From the NCBI GenBank assembly GCA_021464245.1, contig JADCRB010000071.1, forward strand, positions 2,170,001 through 2,234,000: a stretch of DNA of 64,000 nucleotides, in the 5' to 3' direction. Below are positions 13,318-25,706 of this stretch, in pieces. The notes beneath the pieces were generated by a model. The model made no database searches, was not told where the DNA came from, and saw only the letters and a program-made list of their open reading frames with translations. This DNA comes from Carallia brachiata (lineage: Eukaryota > Streptophyta > Magnoliopsida > Malpighiales > Rhizophoraceae). The stretch's first letter is position 1; each line of letters starts with the position of its first letter. The position numbers and the translations under genes were made by a program.

Positions 13318-15774
13318 ATGGATAGAATGATTCAACCCCCACTGGTAAATTTTTTTGTCTACTCTTGCTTTATTTTAAAGGGTGTTTATTATTATTTTTT
13401 TTGTTCATGGCAACATAATGCTTTTGCTGGGGCTTCCTTTTCCTTTCCCTTGTTTTGTTTTATGACTTTTGGATCGCTCTCTGATTGCCTGTAGTGACAC
13501 TTGCTGAATATGGTCCGGTGTATGATTTTTATGTTTTCTTGAGGTCCTTGAAAGGTCCGTTCATAACTGATTGAAGGTACTTGATTCTTAATAGCAACAT
13601 GTCTTCCTTGAACATTGGAATAAAAAGGTGATTATGCTTTCCTATGTGTGAATGAAAATTTCCACTAGATTGAGCCATGGAAGTCGTTTGATGAAAGTGA
13701 AATCTATTTATGTTCTTTGATCAACCCATGGCCTTGACTTGTCTACGTCAGGTTCATAAGCTTACTTGCATGATTATCCTATTTCATGGGAACAGTTGTA
13801 TGTATACCTTGAAGGTTTGAAATCACCAATCGCTCTGCTCTGTCCTCAAGAGGCAAAGAATAGAGGTGGTGAAATGAAAAGGTCAATTAAAGCAATGTAA
13901 CCACTACAACAATCGCTTGTTGCATCTTTACAAAATTTGCATTGCTTTTTTTTTTTTCAAAAAAAAAAAGAAGAAGATAGTTTATGTTGATGTTATCTAG
14001 CATAGAATTTACGGAGAGCTTAACATTCCTTATGAGAATTGATGTTTGATTCCAACTTAGGAATGATAAGGAGCAAGGATGTTGATGAATTTGAAACGGA
14101 AAAGGCTTTTAGATGAAGGCATAATTGATGTTCATCTTAAAGTGTATATATACATATATATAGGACAGTCTGTATTTTCCCTTTTGCTACCAACCAAAAT
14201 TTTATTGGGTATGAGTATTTTGATCTTTGTTGATGGTGCATTTTTCTGAGAAAAGAAAGGAATGGCAAAATTGCATAATTCCTTATCCAATTCATTTTTC
14301 CAAACCTCTAAGTTGAGTTGAGTTTAAAAGCTGTCAAAGGAAGATATACCTTATATGGAGAGTTCTAGTAATGTTGTGCAGCTTGCTCCTCATTTTGTAC
14401 TCTTTAAACAAGAGTAGATTCTCATCAGAGAAGCTTTGTTTGGGACAGTTTGTCAAATCCTAGGGAAATTATTTCCTGTGAGAATTTTTAATTGCTCTTC
14501 CTGTATGCTTGCAGGTCGATACAACAGCTTGTTTATGTAGAGTAGATGCAGGTCTCAAAACTGTTGTTGGTGCTAAAAAATATGTCCCAGGAAGTAAGCT
14601 TTGTCTTCAACCAGACATCAAACACTCCATTCATCCAGCTAGGAACAAGCCATCACGTGGAGACCGGAGTCGGAACCAGTCTCCTTTGCTTCCAGGACTT
14701 CCCGATGATCTTGCAATTGCCTGCCTGATCCGTGTTCCACGGGTAGAGCACCGTAAGCTTCGGCTAGTCTGCAAAAGGTGGTATCGTCTCTTGGCAGGGA
14801 ACTTCTTTTACTCCCTCCGAAAGAGCCTTGGGATTGCTGAAGAATGGATATATGTCGTCAAGAGAGACCGGGATGGAAAAATATCATGGCATGCTTTTGA
14901 TCCAATATACCAGCTTTGGCAGCCTCTGCCTCCTGTTCCCAAGGAATACGCTGAAGCTCTTGGATTTGGTTGTGCAGTTCTTAGTGGTTGTCACCTCTAC
15001 TTGTTTGGTGGCAAAGACCCTATCAAAGGTTCTATGAGAAGGGTCATATTTTACAGTGCTAGGACCAACAAATGGCACCGTGCACCAGACATGCTTCGTC
15101 GACGGCATTTTTTTGGTTCATGTGTCATAAACAACTGTTTGTATGTAGCTGGTGGGGAGAATGAGGGGGTGCAGCGATCCTTGAGGTCAGCAGAAGTTTA
15201 TGACCCAAACAAGAACAGATGGTCCTTCATATCAGATATGAGCACGGCAATGGTACCGTTCATTGGTGTTGTTTACAAGGGCAAGTGGTTCTTGAAAGGA
15301 CTTGGGTCTCATCGACAGGTATTGAGTGAAGTATATGAACCGGGAACAGACAATTGGTACCCTGTTTATGATGGCATGGTTGCGGGATGGAGGAACCCAT
15401 GTGCTACCTTGAATGGGCATCTTTATGCTTTGGAATGCAAGGATGGCTGCAAGCTTAGGGTTTATGATGAAGTGACAGATGCTTGGAGTAAGCATATTGA
15501 CAGTAAGATGCATTTGGGGAGCTCTCGGGCATTGGAAGCAGCTGCACTTGTTCCACTTAATGGAAAACTCTGCATTATTAGAAATAATATGAGTATATCT
15601 GTGGTCGATGTGCTGAAGTCTGAACATTTAAGAGAAGCTACTGCTGAACATTTATGGGAAACTATTGCAGGCAAAGGACAGTTCAAGACTTTGGTCACAA
15701 ATATCTGGTCAAGCCTTGCCGGCAGGAATCGCCTTAAAAGTCACATAGTTCACTGCCAAGTTCTTCAAGCATGA
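13318..15774 (+). CDS. F-box/kelch-repeat protein, SAGL1-like
   Basis: The tiny exon 1 (13318-13344) encodes the first nine residues. After a 1.17-kb intron, exon 2 (14515-15774) encodes the rest, giving 428 residues. The conserved leader ends QPP-L at the junction and continues VDTTACLCRVDAGLK. An F-box lies at about residues 70-112 (LPGLPDDLAIACLIR, then KLRLVCKRWYRL). Kelch-type repeats follow, each with a G-G pair: HLYLFGGKD, LYVAGGENE, and a repeat with WRNPCATLNGHLYALECKD. The C-terminus SHIVHCQVLQA matches the Arabidopsis At1g55270 (SAGL1) type. F-box/kelch proteins are substrate receptors of SCF ubiquitin ligases; SAGL1 is reported in control of phenylpropanoid and wax traits. The window has one such gene, and orthology is inferred from resemblance across the whole length. 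The tiny coding first exon explains why the main frame lacks its own ATG. Confidence 0.92.
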
Positions 15775-16860
15775 AGACTATTAAATTATGCAAAGCTGGA
15801 CATCTTCTGTGATATATTGCTACTTTACAATGCCTTTTGGCAAAATACCGAAGTGATGGACCAAGTCCATCGTGCGGGTTCTTTTTGCAGTAACGATTCC
15901 TCTGTAGCATGAGCGGTACCACACCCAGATGAGTGTGTCCAATTTGCTAGAATTGAGTTTGTTACATATAGCTGTAAGATAGACAGTTGTTACAGTTGCC
16001 CAAGCCTCATGCTGATTTTGTTGCAGTGCTTTCTGGTTTAGCAACATTATCTTGAATGAGATCATGCTGCAGGTCCATTGCTAATTGGTCCTTGTCCATA
16101 AATCCAACTTGGTTTTGTGATAAAAGGCTAGCATAGGCCTGATACTCCATAGCTGGTTTTAATTATTTGCAAGGTCTTTGAGTCAACTAGATTTTAGACT
16201 CAACTGGGCTCGATGCTGGTATCAAACTTCATTTGCTTATTCTACGAGTCAAATTTAACATACCAAAACCAACTCAACTTTGAACAAATCATAAGCATTT
16301 TCGTCGCTAATTAGTGTACTGGATTAGTTGTGATTTAATACGGTCTCTGGATCCATTACGGTCTCCAGATACTCGGCTCTAGTACCAAAAAAATGATACT
16401 TTATGTTAGATTCATATGTTTGTGTGCGATAATTCGTATTTACATATTTGGTATGAACATCCAAACATCATAGAGATAAATTAGATTGCGCCATATATAA
16501 TTTTGAATTACACTCTCTATTGTCAATTCACATTGCAAGAATATAGATATTGCATATATAGATATAGATCCCAACAATGATTTTAATATCAAAAAATTTC
16601 TTTGACATGACTAGGCTTAAAAGACACGTAATTACGAAAAATCCCCACTAATGTTCAAAGCATTGTTCTATAGTTTAATTATGGCCTCAATTTTTTTTTT
16701 TTGACTCTCCTATCAAAAAAAAAAAATCTTTGAAAGTTTATCCATGAGGTCAAACTGCATGTATCTTAATGATATTAGTGCCGATTTATAAAATAATTTC
16801 TCAGAAACACTTTGAAGCAAATAAAAAGTCAAAAATGCCTTGCCTTGTTGATTCTATTTC
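15775..16860. other. 3' flank of the F-box/kelch gene and spacer
   Basis: The first 300 or so bases are probably 3' UTR. No further gene is supported. Confidence 0.4.
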
Positions 16861-16944
16861 TAGCTATAATTGCAAAAATGACCACAGTGCCCCTCCAAAA
16901 GCTGAATTGTTGGGTGCGCGACGGCATGGAGCCAGACTGAGGTG

Positions 16945-17190
16945 ATGTCGCCCGGCTCTTCCAATGCAGATTTGTGAACAATCTGACTGTTCCCCCCACG
17001 GCCCCTCCCCCTCCCCCGGCAGCTACAGATCCATATGGTTACGGGAGCACTGCATACACAAGTTATTATGGTGGCTATCAGCAACAACCAGCCCATTCAT
17101 ACTCTCATTCTTGTCTTGGGAAGGATGAAATTTCAATCCCCGCTCCCTGCCTCCCTCTCTCTTTTTACAAGGTGGAACAAAAGAGATGAA
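16945..17190 (+). pseudogene. Possible relic of an RNA-binding-protein C-terminus
   Basis: A short frame at 16974-17189 encodes a proline run followed by tyrosine/glycine/glutamine-rich sequence (TDPYGYGSTAYTSYYGGYQQ). That low-complexity style is common at the C-termini of plant splicing and RNA-binding proteins. An AG sits just ahead of the frame. No domain flanks it on either side, so this may be a gene fragment or chance low complexity. I cannot name a parent gene. Confidence 0.25.
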
Positions 17191-17781
17191 CAATAGAAAT
17201 TGAGGGCAAATAACCAAAATTCATGCTGCCCACAGTGGTCATACCGGCTCTAGATCAAATTTTCTTACTTGTATATCAGCATGAGAAAAACAATGGTCCA
17301 AGAAAATCAAGCATCTTCGGTTGGTAGTCACACTTATTAAGCTAAAATTTGTCTAATTGGTCAGCTTAAACATGAGAAACCAGAACAACGATGGTAAAGT
17401 ATGATGTAAGTTCTGATATGTAAGACATGCTTATTCAACAGAAGTCAGTTCCATAGCATTGCAAGCAGAGAAAATAGAAGAAAGTCCCAATTAGAAGATA
17501 CGGAGAGGATTGAATGCCGCTCGAAAGTAACTAACAATAACCCCAGGCATTTTATGCACCAATGTCTTTCCCTTAATGAAATCAACACTTTCATCAGAAA
17601 AAAATCTATGATTGAAGATAGGCTACAGAAAACAAAAAAAAAAAAGAGCTGCAAGAATCAAAACATTAAAGAAATGTGGCCGACATAGATGCAAACATTA
17701 AAACCTAGGCGGAAAGAGATTTCACCCTTTTAACATGTTTTATGGTGGGAAGAATGCTGAGTAGTCTTTTCTGGCGCTTCT

Positions 17782-19391
17782 TTATGGACTTGGCTCTTGT
17801 TTTGCTTTCCTAGTTGCTGGCGAGATATCCCTAACGGGACCTGGAGGTACGCCTTTCTTAAGTGCACTTCCTCTAGGGGTCACAGATGGTGGCAATCTCA
17901 AACTCTGTGGCGGTAAAGGGCTGTGGGGCTTCCAAACCAAGTTGTTTTTAATGGAAAACCTTACCTTCTTCACACTCTTCTGTCCGCTTGTAGCATTAGT
18001 CCCATCCTCGGCACCCCCTTGGTCAGCAAACTCAGGATTTTCAGGGTGCTTCTTGACCGAACTTTTTGCTCGTTTTCTCTTCTTAGAGACATTACAATTA
18101 CCCATAACAACTGGGGAAACAACAGAACTCCCACCAACTTTTTCATCCAATCCCACTTCTTCAGCAACTTTTTCAAATTGCTTTTGGAGGTTTGACATCA
18201 CCGATTCATTGAATGGTATCAAATCTACATCATTGTTCATTTCTTCATTGGAATTCCCATTTTCTGCATCAAATAGATTCTCAGTGGTAAGATCTTCTCC
18301 GGTGGCAATATCTGAAATGACATTCTTTTTCTTCTTAGGCTTTTTAGCATGGGCAATGGATGCCTTCTTGGCTTTTTTACCCTTTTTCAAGTGTTTGGCA
18401 CCATGGCCATTGATGATACCATTACCAGTACTATCCATCTCTATCTCAGTTGCAAAGGGGACTAAGTTTGGCACATCATCATCGCAGTCATTCTCAACCT
18501 CAGGAATGGAAATATCAAATCCCGAAGATGCCAAGTCCTTCTCCAACCTAAGAACTCCTCATGCAAGCCAAACAAAACCTTCCTGTTCCCTTGACAGCAC
18601 TCGGTAGAACCCAATTCATAAAATCTGGTCGAAAATCCCAATGCCAATGCAATTGAACCCAGCACCATAACATCATCTCCACCATCAAGATCACCATCCG
18701 CACCCGATTTCTTCACTTCCAACAATTTCTTTCCCATCTTCAACAACGGATCAAAAATACTAGTCTTAATTTTTGCCAACAAAATCTTATCCGGCACCTT
18801 AGCCATAAGGGAAACAAAAGGACAGATAAGAACTTCAACCACAGGCTTGCTCAGCGGAAGAAAAGCCCTTAATTCCTCAAGAAAAACAGAAACAATATGG
18901 TAATTAACACCATTTCCCCGGAAATTATCATCAGCCAAGAAAACCCTTTCTTCCAAAACACCCATCATGCGAATCGAAAGCTCCGAATCCCAAGAATTCT
19001 TCTTCAGAAGCAAGAAAAAACAACGCATAAACCTGCGAATCAAAAGATAGAACTTGTCCAACCTGAGGCGATCGATGCCGGGCCACTCGCGACGCATGGT
19101 AAGCAAAAACACAGAGAAGTATTGTACCGAGAGGGGCATAGGGAGTTCGGGAAAGATGAAGGAGATGCGATCGATGAGATGGGTCTGGGCGGCGAGCTTG
19201 TCGGCGTGCCAGACGCAGTAGAAGAGGCCTTTCCAGAGCTTCTTCAGATCGTCGCCGGGAATTTCGGATTGGGACGGCAGCCAGCTGTTGAGGACCTCCC
19301 GGAGAGCCCTGTTTCGGGTCTTGTTGTCGGTGGCCGCTAGCTGCTTTATCAGCGACGCCGCCGCCGCCGCTGCGTCTTCTGCAACTGCCAT
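17782..19391 (-). CDS. RRP1: Ribosomal RNA processing protein 1 (RRP1/NOP52), single exon, frameshifted
   Basis: This encodes a nucleolar protein of 60S ribosome biogenesis. The start at 19391 opens with an alanine-rich stretch, then the NOP52 domain over about residues 12-230: KTRNRALREVLNSWL, LKKLWKGLFYCVWHADK, FLLTMRREWPGIDRLRLDKF, YLLIRRFMRC. The reading frame changes near 18549-18551: the domain ends GLHEEFL, and the continuing protein LEKDLASSGFDISIPE lies one frame away. The total span of 1610 bases is one short of a whole number of codons, which fits a single missing base; the full product would be about 536 residues. The C-terminal half is acidic then lysine-rich, with nuclear/nucleolar-type KKGKKAKKA and KKPKKKK clusters. 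A KVRF motif near the end matches the PP1-docking RVxF pattern. Telo-box motifs lie upstream. Confidence 0.88.
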
Positions 19392-19446
19392 TTTTCTTTA
19401 TTTCTTTTCTTGAAAATAATTGGGGTCCGAAAAAGATGAAGGAAGA

Positions 19447-19581
19447 TTAGGGTTTGGGTTTTGATGAATTAGGGTTTTGAAAATGTGTATCGAATTAAAG
19501 ACGCCGAAAACGGCAGGTGTTACGTTTCGATTACAGTCTGGCTGGACTGCAGGGAACAGGGACAAGAAGGGAAACCCTAGG
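19447..19581 (-). promoter_or_regulatory. Telo-box motifs upstream of RRP1
   Basis: Three copies of the AAACCCTA core (either strand) lie at about 19447-19455, 19469-19477 and 19572-19580, 55-190 bases upstream of the minus-strand start codon. Telo-boxes are characteristic of plant ribosome-biogenesis and translation genes, which suits RRP1. Function here is inferred. Confidence 0.55.
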
Positions 19582-19649
19582 GGTAGTTCTGGGAAGTCAC
19601 ATATATTTTTTCCACCAATATTTCTTCCATGCACACGTGTGTGGGTGTT

Positions 19650-21100
19650 TTTTTAATTATTAATAATAAATATTTTAAAGATTATATTATAAAATATGTT
19701 AAAATAAATAATTATAAGAAGAATTATTAATTATTTTTTAATTTGATAATAATAAAAAAATTAATAATTTTTTTTATAATTATATATTTTAAAATATTTT
19801 ATAATATAAGTTTTAGAATGTTTAAACTACCTTTTCTTTAACTCTTTTTTCCACAAAATGTGTGGGGGTGCATTGTTTAATTGTTTTGAATGCGAAAGGT
19901 TTTGTCCTATTCCTACAACTTATGTTTTTTTTTTTTTTTTTTTATTTAGAAAATACAACTTAAGTTAATATACACACCTACCTAGTAACAAACTTACAAA
20001 AGTGTGAATTAATTGACTTCAACTATAGAAGGGATTCCAAAACTTTAAAAGGATTATATTATCTAACTCTTGTGGATCCGATAAGTTCGTTCATCTAATG
20101 AGACTCTGTAAAGATTTATCAACCAACCATATAATCCTTTAAAATTTTAAAGATGATGCACAATAACGCAAATTTGTGAAAATTATCAACAGTTAAATTA
20201 CAGATTTTAATTATTTGATGTATAACCATTATAGAAATTACAGATATATAGTTAACTTTGTGATGATCATTCACCAACAATTCTTTTTTTTTTTTTTTTT
20301 GACCTTTTTCTTTTTGTGGGTTGCAGATTGGAGGAGTCACCGGACATGAGCAAGCTAATAAAGTTTGAGATTACCAATGGTCTTCTAGCTAGCGGTATCG
20401 CGTTGCTATGATTTGTAACATTTGCAAGAAATTGTTGCTATGACCCAAACTGGAAGCAATAAATGTTTGCTCCCTCATGAAAATGGCACGGCAATGGTCC
20501 CTACCCTCGTCTCCTTCGAAAACTTTATCCAATGTAACGTCAGACAAAGGGAAAGACGAGATAAAACAACCAACCCATTATCAAATTCTCCGCCACAGCA
20601 GTTGTGATTAGGCCTTCAAAGCAACAAATCTTTACGGATTCGAAAGTCAGTGCTTACAAGCCAGTCATCAGCCCAAACTCTAAAGAAAGGATCAGAGCAT
20701 CAATTCCCTGGGACCAAGTTAAATGACACGACCATTGGACCATGCTAAGACTTTGGATGAACAACTCATTCCACCATACCACCAATATACACACAATTTT
20801 ACAACTAAATCACAATTTGTCCAGTCGTTGACCAATAAGCAGCCAAGGTTCCGTGATGATTTCAAAAACTTCCAATCTGTTAGATGATGAAGAGGCCGGA
20901 AAACGTGATTATGCAAACTGTTTGTTCATTAGTAGTTGCACTAAGTTGTGGTGTTTACAAACATTATCCTGGAAACAAAAATATAACAACAGTAGTGATG
21001 GCCGATCAGAGTACAGCAGAAACAAGTTGGATGCTTCTGATATAATACAGGGTGAAAAGGCCTTGAGCCTAACTTCAGGAAACAAAGCATACAATAAACA
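19650..21100. other. Spacer and 3' flank of the ABC ATPase gene
   Basis: AT-rich DNA with a poly-T run near 19928-19943. The part nearest 21105 is probably the 3' UTR of the minus-strand ABC gene. No other gene is supported. Confidence 0.4.
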
Positions 21101-21104
21101 TGAC

Positions 21105-23028
21105 TTAAGAGCTGAGTTGTAGAAACGTTAGCGCCATGGGATGCTTAGCTTCAGAGAGTTTGTCAGGTTTTAGAACTTCCACAATCTCTCCGTCTACAAG
21201 GAGGTAAACAATATCAGCAATCCTTTGAATCTGTTTGATGCTGTGAGAAACCATCACAGTGGTCATTCCTTGTTTCTCCTTAAGTTTCACAATAGCACCC
21301 TCGATGTTTTGAGTTGATATCGGATCCAAAGCACTAGTTGGCTCATCCAGCAGCAGAACCTTTAGTCCAGGAATGGAACGAAATCAGAAGGGCAGCACAA
21401 TTGGGTCCAATGGGTAAGATAGCCTCTAGCATATAGCAAATAGTACTGAAAGAGAAACCACAGTTGCTTTAAACATTTCAATTCAAAGAGTTCCAATTGC
21501 GAGCAATTTACCTCTGGTTCATTGGCCAGGGTCCTGGCAAGTGCAACCCTTTGAGCTTGTCCTACTGATAATTCACTACCGGCCTTGTGGAAAAGCGCAG
21601 AATCAACATCCGCAAGACTGAGCAACTTGTAAACTTCTTCGTCGCTAAGCTTCTTCCCCGTCAATTGCGGTCCATATCGTACATTATCTGCAACTGTGCC
21701 TGCAAAGACCGAAATGAAATCAGTAGACATTTTTACTAACAAGCACAAACTGCTACAGCAATTTGGTACACGTGCACCGTGGACATATCACTTCGTCTCC
21801 ACACTGATCAAGTCAGGAAATTCAACATTCATGCAGTGACTATTGAATAGCACAAATTCAAACACAAAAAGAATTGTGTGATTAGCAAAACAATAATCTA
21901 AATATTTGGTGGACTGTGATCTGATGTAATCATTTTCTTAAAGCAAATTTACTGGCATCACACTACAATATAATCCAAATAAGATAAAATTAGAATTCAT
22001 ATTTCATGAAAAAAATTTTAATCTCAAATTTAATTAAATTCGACAAAACAAAGGAAAAAGCGTTGACTTGAAAAGCCCCAAATAATAACAAGTCAAAACC
22101 AATAATAGATATATTTTAACTTTTTTTAAATACCAAAAATCACACCACACATATAAATTATTAAATAATTGAATAAAAAAAATCATTAATGTTGTTAGAT
22201 ACATTAAGACATGTTTGATGTGCGAGAGAAAATTAAAAAAAAAAAGTATAATTATTTTCATTTATTTTTCTTTCTCATTTTTCTTTCTTTTCACTTTCTA
22301 CACTATTTCAAATAATTTTATTTTATCTTCACTTTTTTTCATAAATTACTATTTATATTTTCTTTTACTATTTTTTTTCTCATCTTTTTTCATCATTCTT
22401 AATAACTTTATTTTCTCTCTACTTTCGTTCTCTTTTCCCCTCCTTTCGTATCCTTTCTTTCCTATCCTTTCTTTGGACTCCAAACACACTCAAGGTCTTA
22501 AACGCTAACTATAGACCGTATCAAGAAAATCAAGGTATCATAGATGGAAAGGATACGTAGAAAGATGGTGAGCGAACCTTCAAATAGAGCAGGAAGCTGA
22601 AAGAGCATTCCAACCTTACGGCGGAGGACAAGAACGTCGAGATCCCGAATATCACGGCCGTCGAGGAACACGGTGCCGGCGGGTGGCTCCCATAAACGGT
22701 TGAGTGCCCTCAACACCGTTGATTTGCCGCTGCCGCTGGGGCCGATGATCCCAACGATGACACCTTTAGGGATGTCCATGTTAATCCCGTGCAATATGGA
22801 AGCACCCACATCAGATTTCCTGGTCAAATTTTGTATTCGAAGCTTGATTCCATTGTCTGCTGCTCCATCCTCTATATCCAGAGCCAGCAGATGCTCTTGT
22901 GCCTCCTCATCTGTTAATGAAAAAACAAAAATCCAAATAAATAAATAAATAACTTATAGGAGAAAAATAGAGTGGGAGTGGAGTAATCAGGTGTTTGTAG
23001 TACATGGAGAGGGCGCAGCTGGCGGCAT
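21105..23028 (-). CDS. ABC transporter I family ATP-binding protein (ABCI17/STAR1-like), four exons
   Basis: Exons 23028-23004, 22910-22578, 21699-21512 and 21359-21105 join in phase to 266 residues, the size of plant ABCI17/STAR1. This is a stand-alone nucleotide-binding subunit of a bacterial-type ABC transporter. All ATPase motifs are present: Walker A GPSGSGKST, Q-loop MLFQLPALFEG, signature LSVGQAQRVALARTLA, Walker B VLLLDEPTSALDP and the switch histidine in VMVSHSIKQI. There are no membrane segments, so it needs a membrane partner; in rice, STAR1 pairs with STAR2 and acts in aluminium tolerance. Specificity here is inferred from resemblance. The 8-codon first exon was placed by splice phase (CCAT|GTAC donor) and is the least certain part. 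A MITE-like insertion sits in intron 2. Confidence 0.87.
22203..22503. mobile_element. MITE-like insertion in intron 2 of the ABC gene
   Basis: About 300 bases of A/T- and CT-rich filler are bounded by inverted ends: TTAAGAC then ATGTTTGATGTG on the left, and, read on the other strand, TTAAGAC then a GTGTTTGG-type sequence on the right. No clear target duplication was found, so the superfamily is not assigned. Confidence 0.35.
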
Positions 23029-23379
23029 ATTGTATTGATGGTTGATGACTTTCCTGCGGAAGAAGAAGTGGAAAGAAGAAGAAGAAGATGATGATGATGA
23101 TAAAGGATTAGGGAGGACAAATCAGGTGGGGTCCTAATATATGGACGGCAGATGATGCCTCCCCCCAGTGTTCTTCACCCATATTGATAGTGTCACAAAT
23201 ATAACCTTTCCGAGCTACACAGACATACCACCAGTCTTGTGACGAAGATCACGCGGACTATGTCTTTGTCTTATCAGAGAATCGGGCTGGTGGGTGGTCC
23301 GACCCGATGACCCCCATAATGGACTTAATTTTTTTGTTTTTTTTTCTTTTTTTTTTGTTATTTTTGTTTTTATTTTAAT

Positions 23380-23855
23380 CAAGGTTGTTAGAACCGGAAT
23401 GGTTATCTAACCGGAAACATTAGTGGGTCAAGGTTCAACTGGTTGAACCGATCGAACCGGTATTTGAACCGGTATTTAATAATATATATGTGTATAAAAG
23501 TAATTATAAAAATAATATTTATAAATAGTGATTAAATATTAATTTTTCTAATTTTAAGGATGAAATTGAAATTTTTAATAGATTTAGGACTAAATTGAAC
23601 TTTTAAATTAAAGTTAATGCTTAAATTATAATTTAAATAACATTTGAGGTCAAATTGTAATTTATGAATTTTTTAATTTTATTGGACCGGTTCAACCGGT
23701 CCGGTTTTCACCGATTTTTACCGATTTTAACCGGTTCTTGACTGATTTTTTCCGGTTTTGACCGGTCCGAGTCACCCTTCAAAATTTACCAAAACCGACC
23801 CGGATCACCGGCCGGTCTCCGGTTCAACCGGTCCGGTCCGGTTCTGACAACAGTG
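23380..23855. mobile_element. hAT-type MITE with 8-bp target-site duplication
   Basis: The element is 476 bases long. Its ends are inverted: CAAGGTTGTTAGAACCGG on the left and CACTGTTGTCAGAACCGG on the right when read inward. It is flanked by a perfect 8-bp direct repeat ATTTTAAT at 23372-23379 and 23856-23863. CA-initial ends and 8-bp duplications are the hallmark of the hAT superfamily. The interior is rich in CCGGTT/AACCGG words near both ends with an AT-rich middle. It has no coding capacity, so it is non-autonomous. Confidence 0.8.
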
Positions 23856-23863
23856 ATTTTAAT

Positions 23864-24352
23864 ATATTTTCCTTACTATTCCCACCCGGCCGGATTTGTG
23901 CGTGGAAGATACACTTTAGATAAAAGTAAATGTTTCAATACACGATATTCTTAAATCTAAATGATAAAATACATGTCACTCAAAATTCATATTAAAGTGA
24001 AACTAGAGATTTAGTAGTAATTTTTGCCTTGGTCATTATCTTGCACATTCATTCAAAATTCTACAGTTTTTCACGAATTTTTTGTGGACCTACAATGTAA
24101 CTTGAAATTTTACAGCAAATTTTGCACGCCGAACCATCAAATCTGTACGATAAGAACAAGATATTTGGAATGAAATGAGCGTCTGAATATAAGACATTTG
24201 GCTTCAACCCAATGCAGGTGGCAAGCATAAACGGGAAAAACAAATAAAGAAATTGAAACAAGGAGATTAACAAATCGGGGAGGAAAACCCCTATTGTTTG
24301 GTTAATTTCTCTCAGCAGGGGAAATTAAATTAACGAGAACGTTCGGCCCGTC
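23864..24352. other. 3' flank of PLA2 copy A
   Basis: No gene. The part from about 24060 to 24340 resembles the 3' flank of copy C near 30700-30900 (shared words such as ACATTTGGCTTCAACCCAAT), so the PLA2 duplication units extend beyond the coding exons. Confidence 0.5.
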
Positions 24353-25706
24353 TTATGGCCTATGAAGGTATCTTCCTGCGAGCAGAGCAGCGTCAATGAC
24401 CACGTTGATGACATCAATGACTTGACCAACATCGCATGTGTTCCCTTTAAACGCACGCCCACCAGAATTCTTGAACTTGGCCATGCAATTGAGGAAATTT
24501 TGGCTGCATTCTTGGCTTAGATAGTCATCTGCATCGCACCACCACTACATTGTTACTTCCCCAAAACACTCTGCCAATCTGGGTTAAGATGACATCTTTC
24601 AACAATAATAAAACTTTAATCCCAAATTCAATTAAGGTTTAGATACATGAATATTTTCTAGTTTGGGGTGTCAATGTCATCATCAAAAATTTTTTATCTT
24701 AAATAAATCTAAACCGGAAGGTTGTTTTTTTTTTGTTAAGAAAACAAGAAAATAATGGTAGTATTTTACAATCTTGTCAGACAGTATTGTGATTATATGT
24801 CTCAAAAAGGCATGAAAAGATCGAATAATTATAATATACTTTATACAAGACAGTGAATTGTAAGTTTAATCTAACAGTTATATATCATTACATAGGTATG
24901 ATCATGTGTTTGTGTTGCGTGTGACCGTATATACGGCTCTTGAAGGGGATGAAGTAAGGCGTGGAACTAGTTGCAAATATGGCAATTTAATGCTAAAAAA
25001 GATTGTGTAACCAGTGGTAGAATTGATGTTAAATTTGATTTGGGATGAGGGGTTTTTTTTTTTTTTTTTAATTTTCCTCTCTCTCTTTCTTTATGGGCAA
25101 AACAGTCATAAAAAAAATTGAATTATTAGTCGCAGTCCGCATATGGACAAATAAATTAGTATTAATACAGACATTGTGGCTCTTAAACACTATTCCATTA
25201 AATAATGGGTTGACGAAGAACTTACTGTTCCTAGCTTGTACACAAGCATCATGCTTCATACAGCAAGCATCGAGTTCATCACAAGGCTTCTCCCCGGGGC
25301 ATCCCGTATATAAGAGTCCACAGTACTTTCCGTACCTCAGAAATGGCGGCACTGTTCCACCAATGATTCACAATATATCACCAATTAAAACTAAGATAAA
25401 AAATCAGTCAAGCAAAAAGGGAGGAAAGAAGGAAAGAAAAGAAAGAAGCAAACCTGAGCAGAACTCTGACTCACATTTACTACTGCATTCTTTACTCTGG
25501 AAATCAAAGGCAAAAAATGAAATTATATAATTAGTAAGAAATAAGCTTGATGCAGGAACTAACATGGAAAATTACGCTAAAAAACAAACCACAGAGATGC
25601 CAGAATCTGCTGCTTGAACACCAATATTAAGGGCAGATACGGAGATAGAAGCAGAACTAATTAAGGAAATGATAAACAAGAGGCCATAGCTTAAAATATT
25701 TGGCAT
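24353..25706 (-). CDS. Secretory phospholipase A2, alpha-type (copy A, intact)
   Basis: Exons 25706-25590, 25496-25454, 25351-25226 and 24528-24353 join in phase to 153 residues, close to Arabidopsis PLA2-ALPHA (about 148). The N-terminal hydrophobic signal peptide MPNILSYGLLFIISLI ends near an SVSA cleavage site. The mature part has 12 cysteines, the plant sPLA2 number. The calcium-binding loop YGKYCGLLYTGCPGEKPCD and the catalytic HD dyad in CCMKHDACV are both intact. The enzyme hydrolyses the sn-2 ester of phospholipids with calcium and follows the secretory pathway. The C-terminus is GRYLHRP. It is the only undamaged member of a four-copy minus-strand array; the others lie at higher coordinates. 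Confidence 0.92.

Noticed and set aside
15232..15698. Minus-strand frames opposite the kelch gene
   Set aside because: Shadows of the conserved plus-strand coding exon.
17923..18607. Plus-strand frames of 90 and 221 codons
   Set aside because: Antisense shadows of the RRP1 coding exon.
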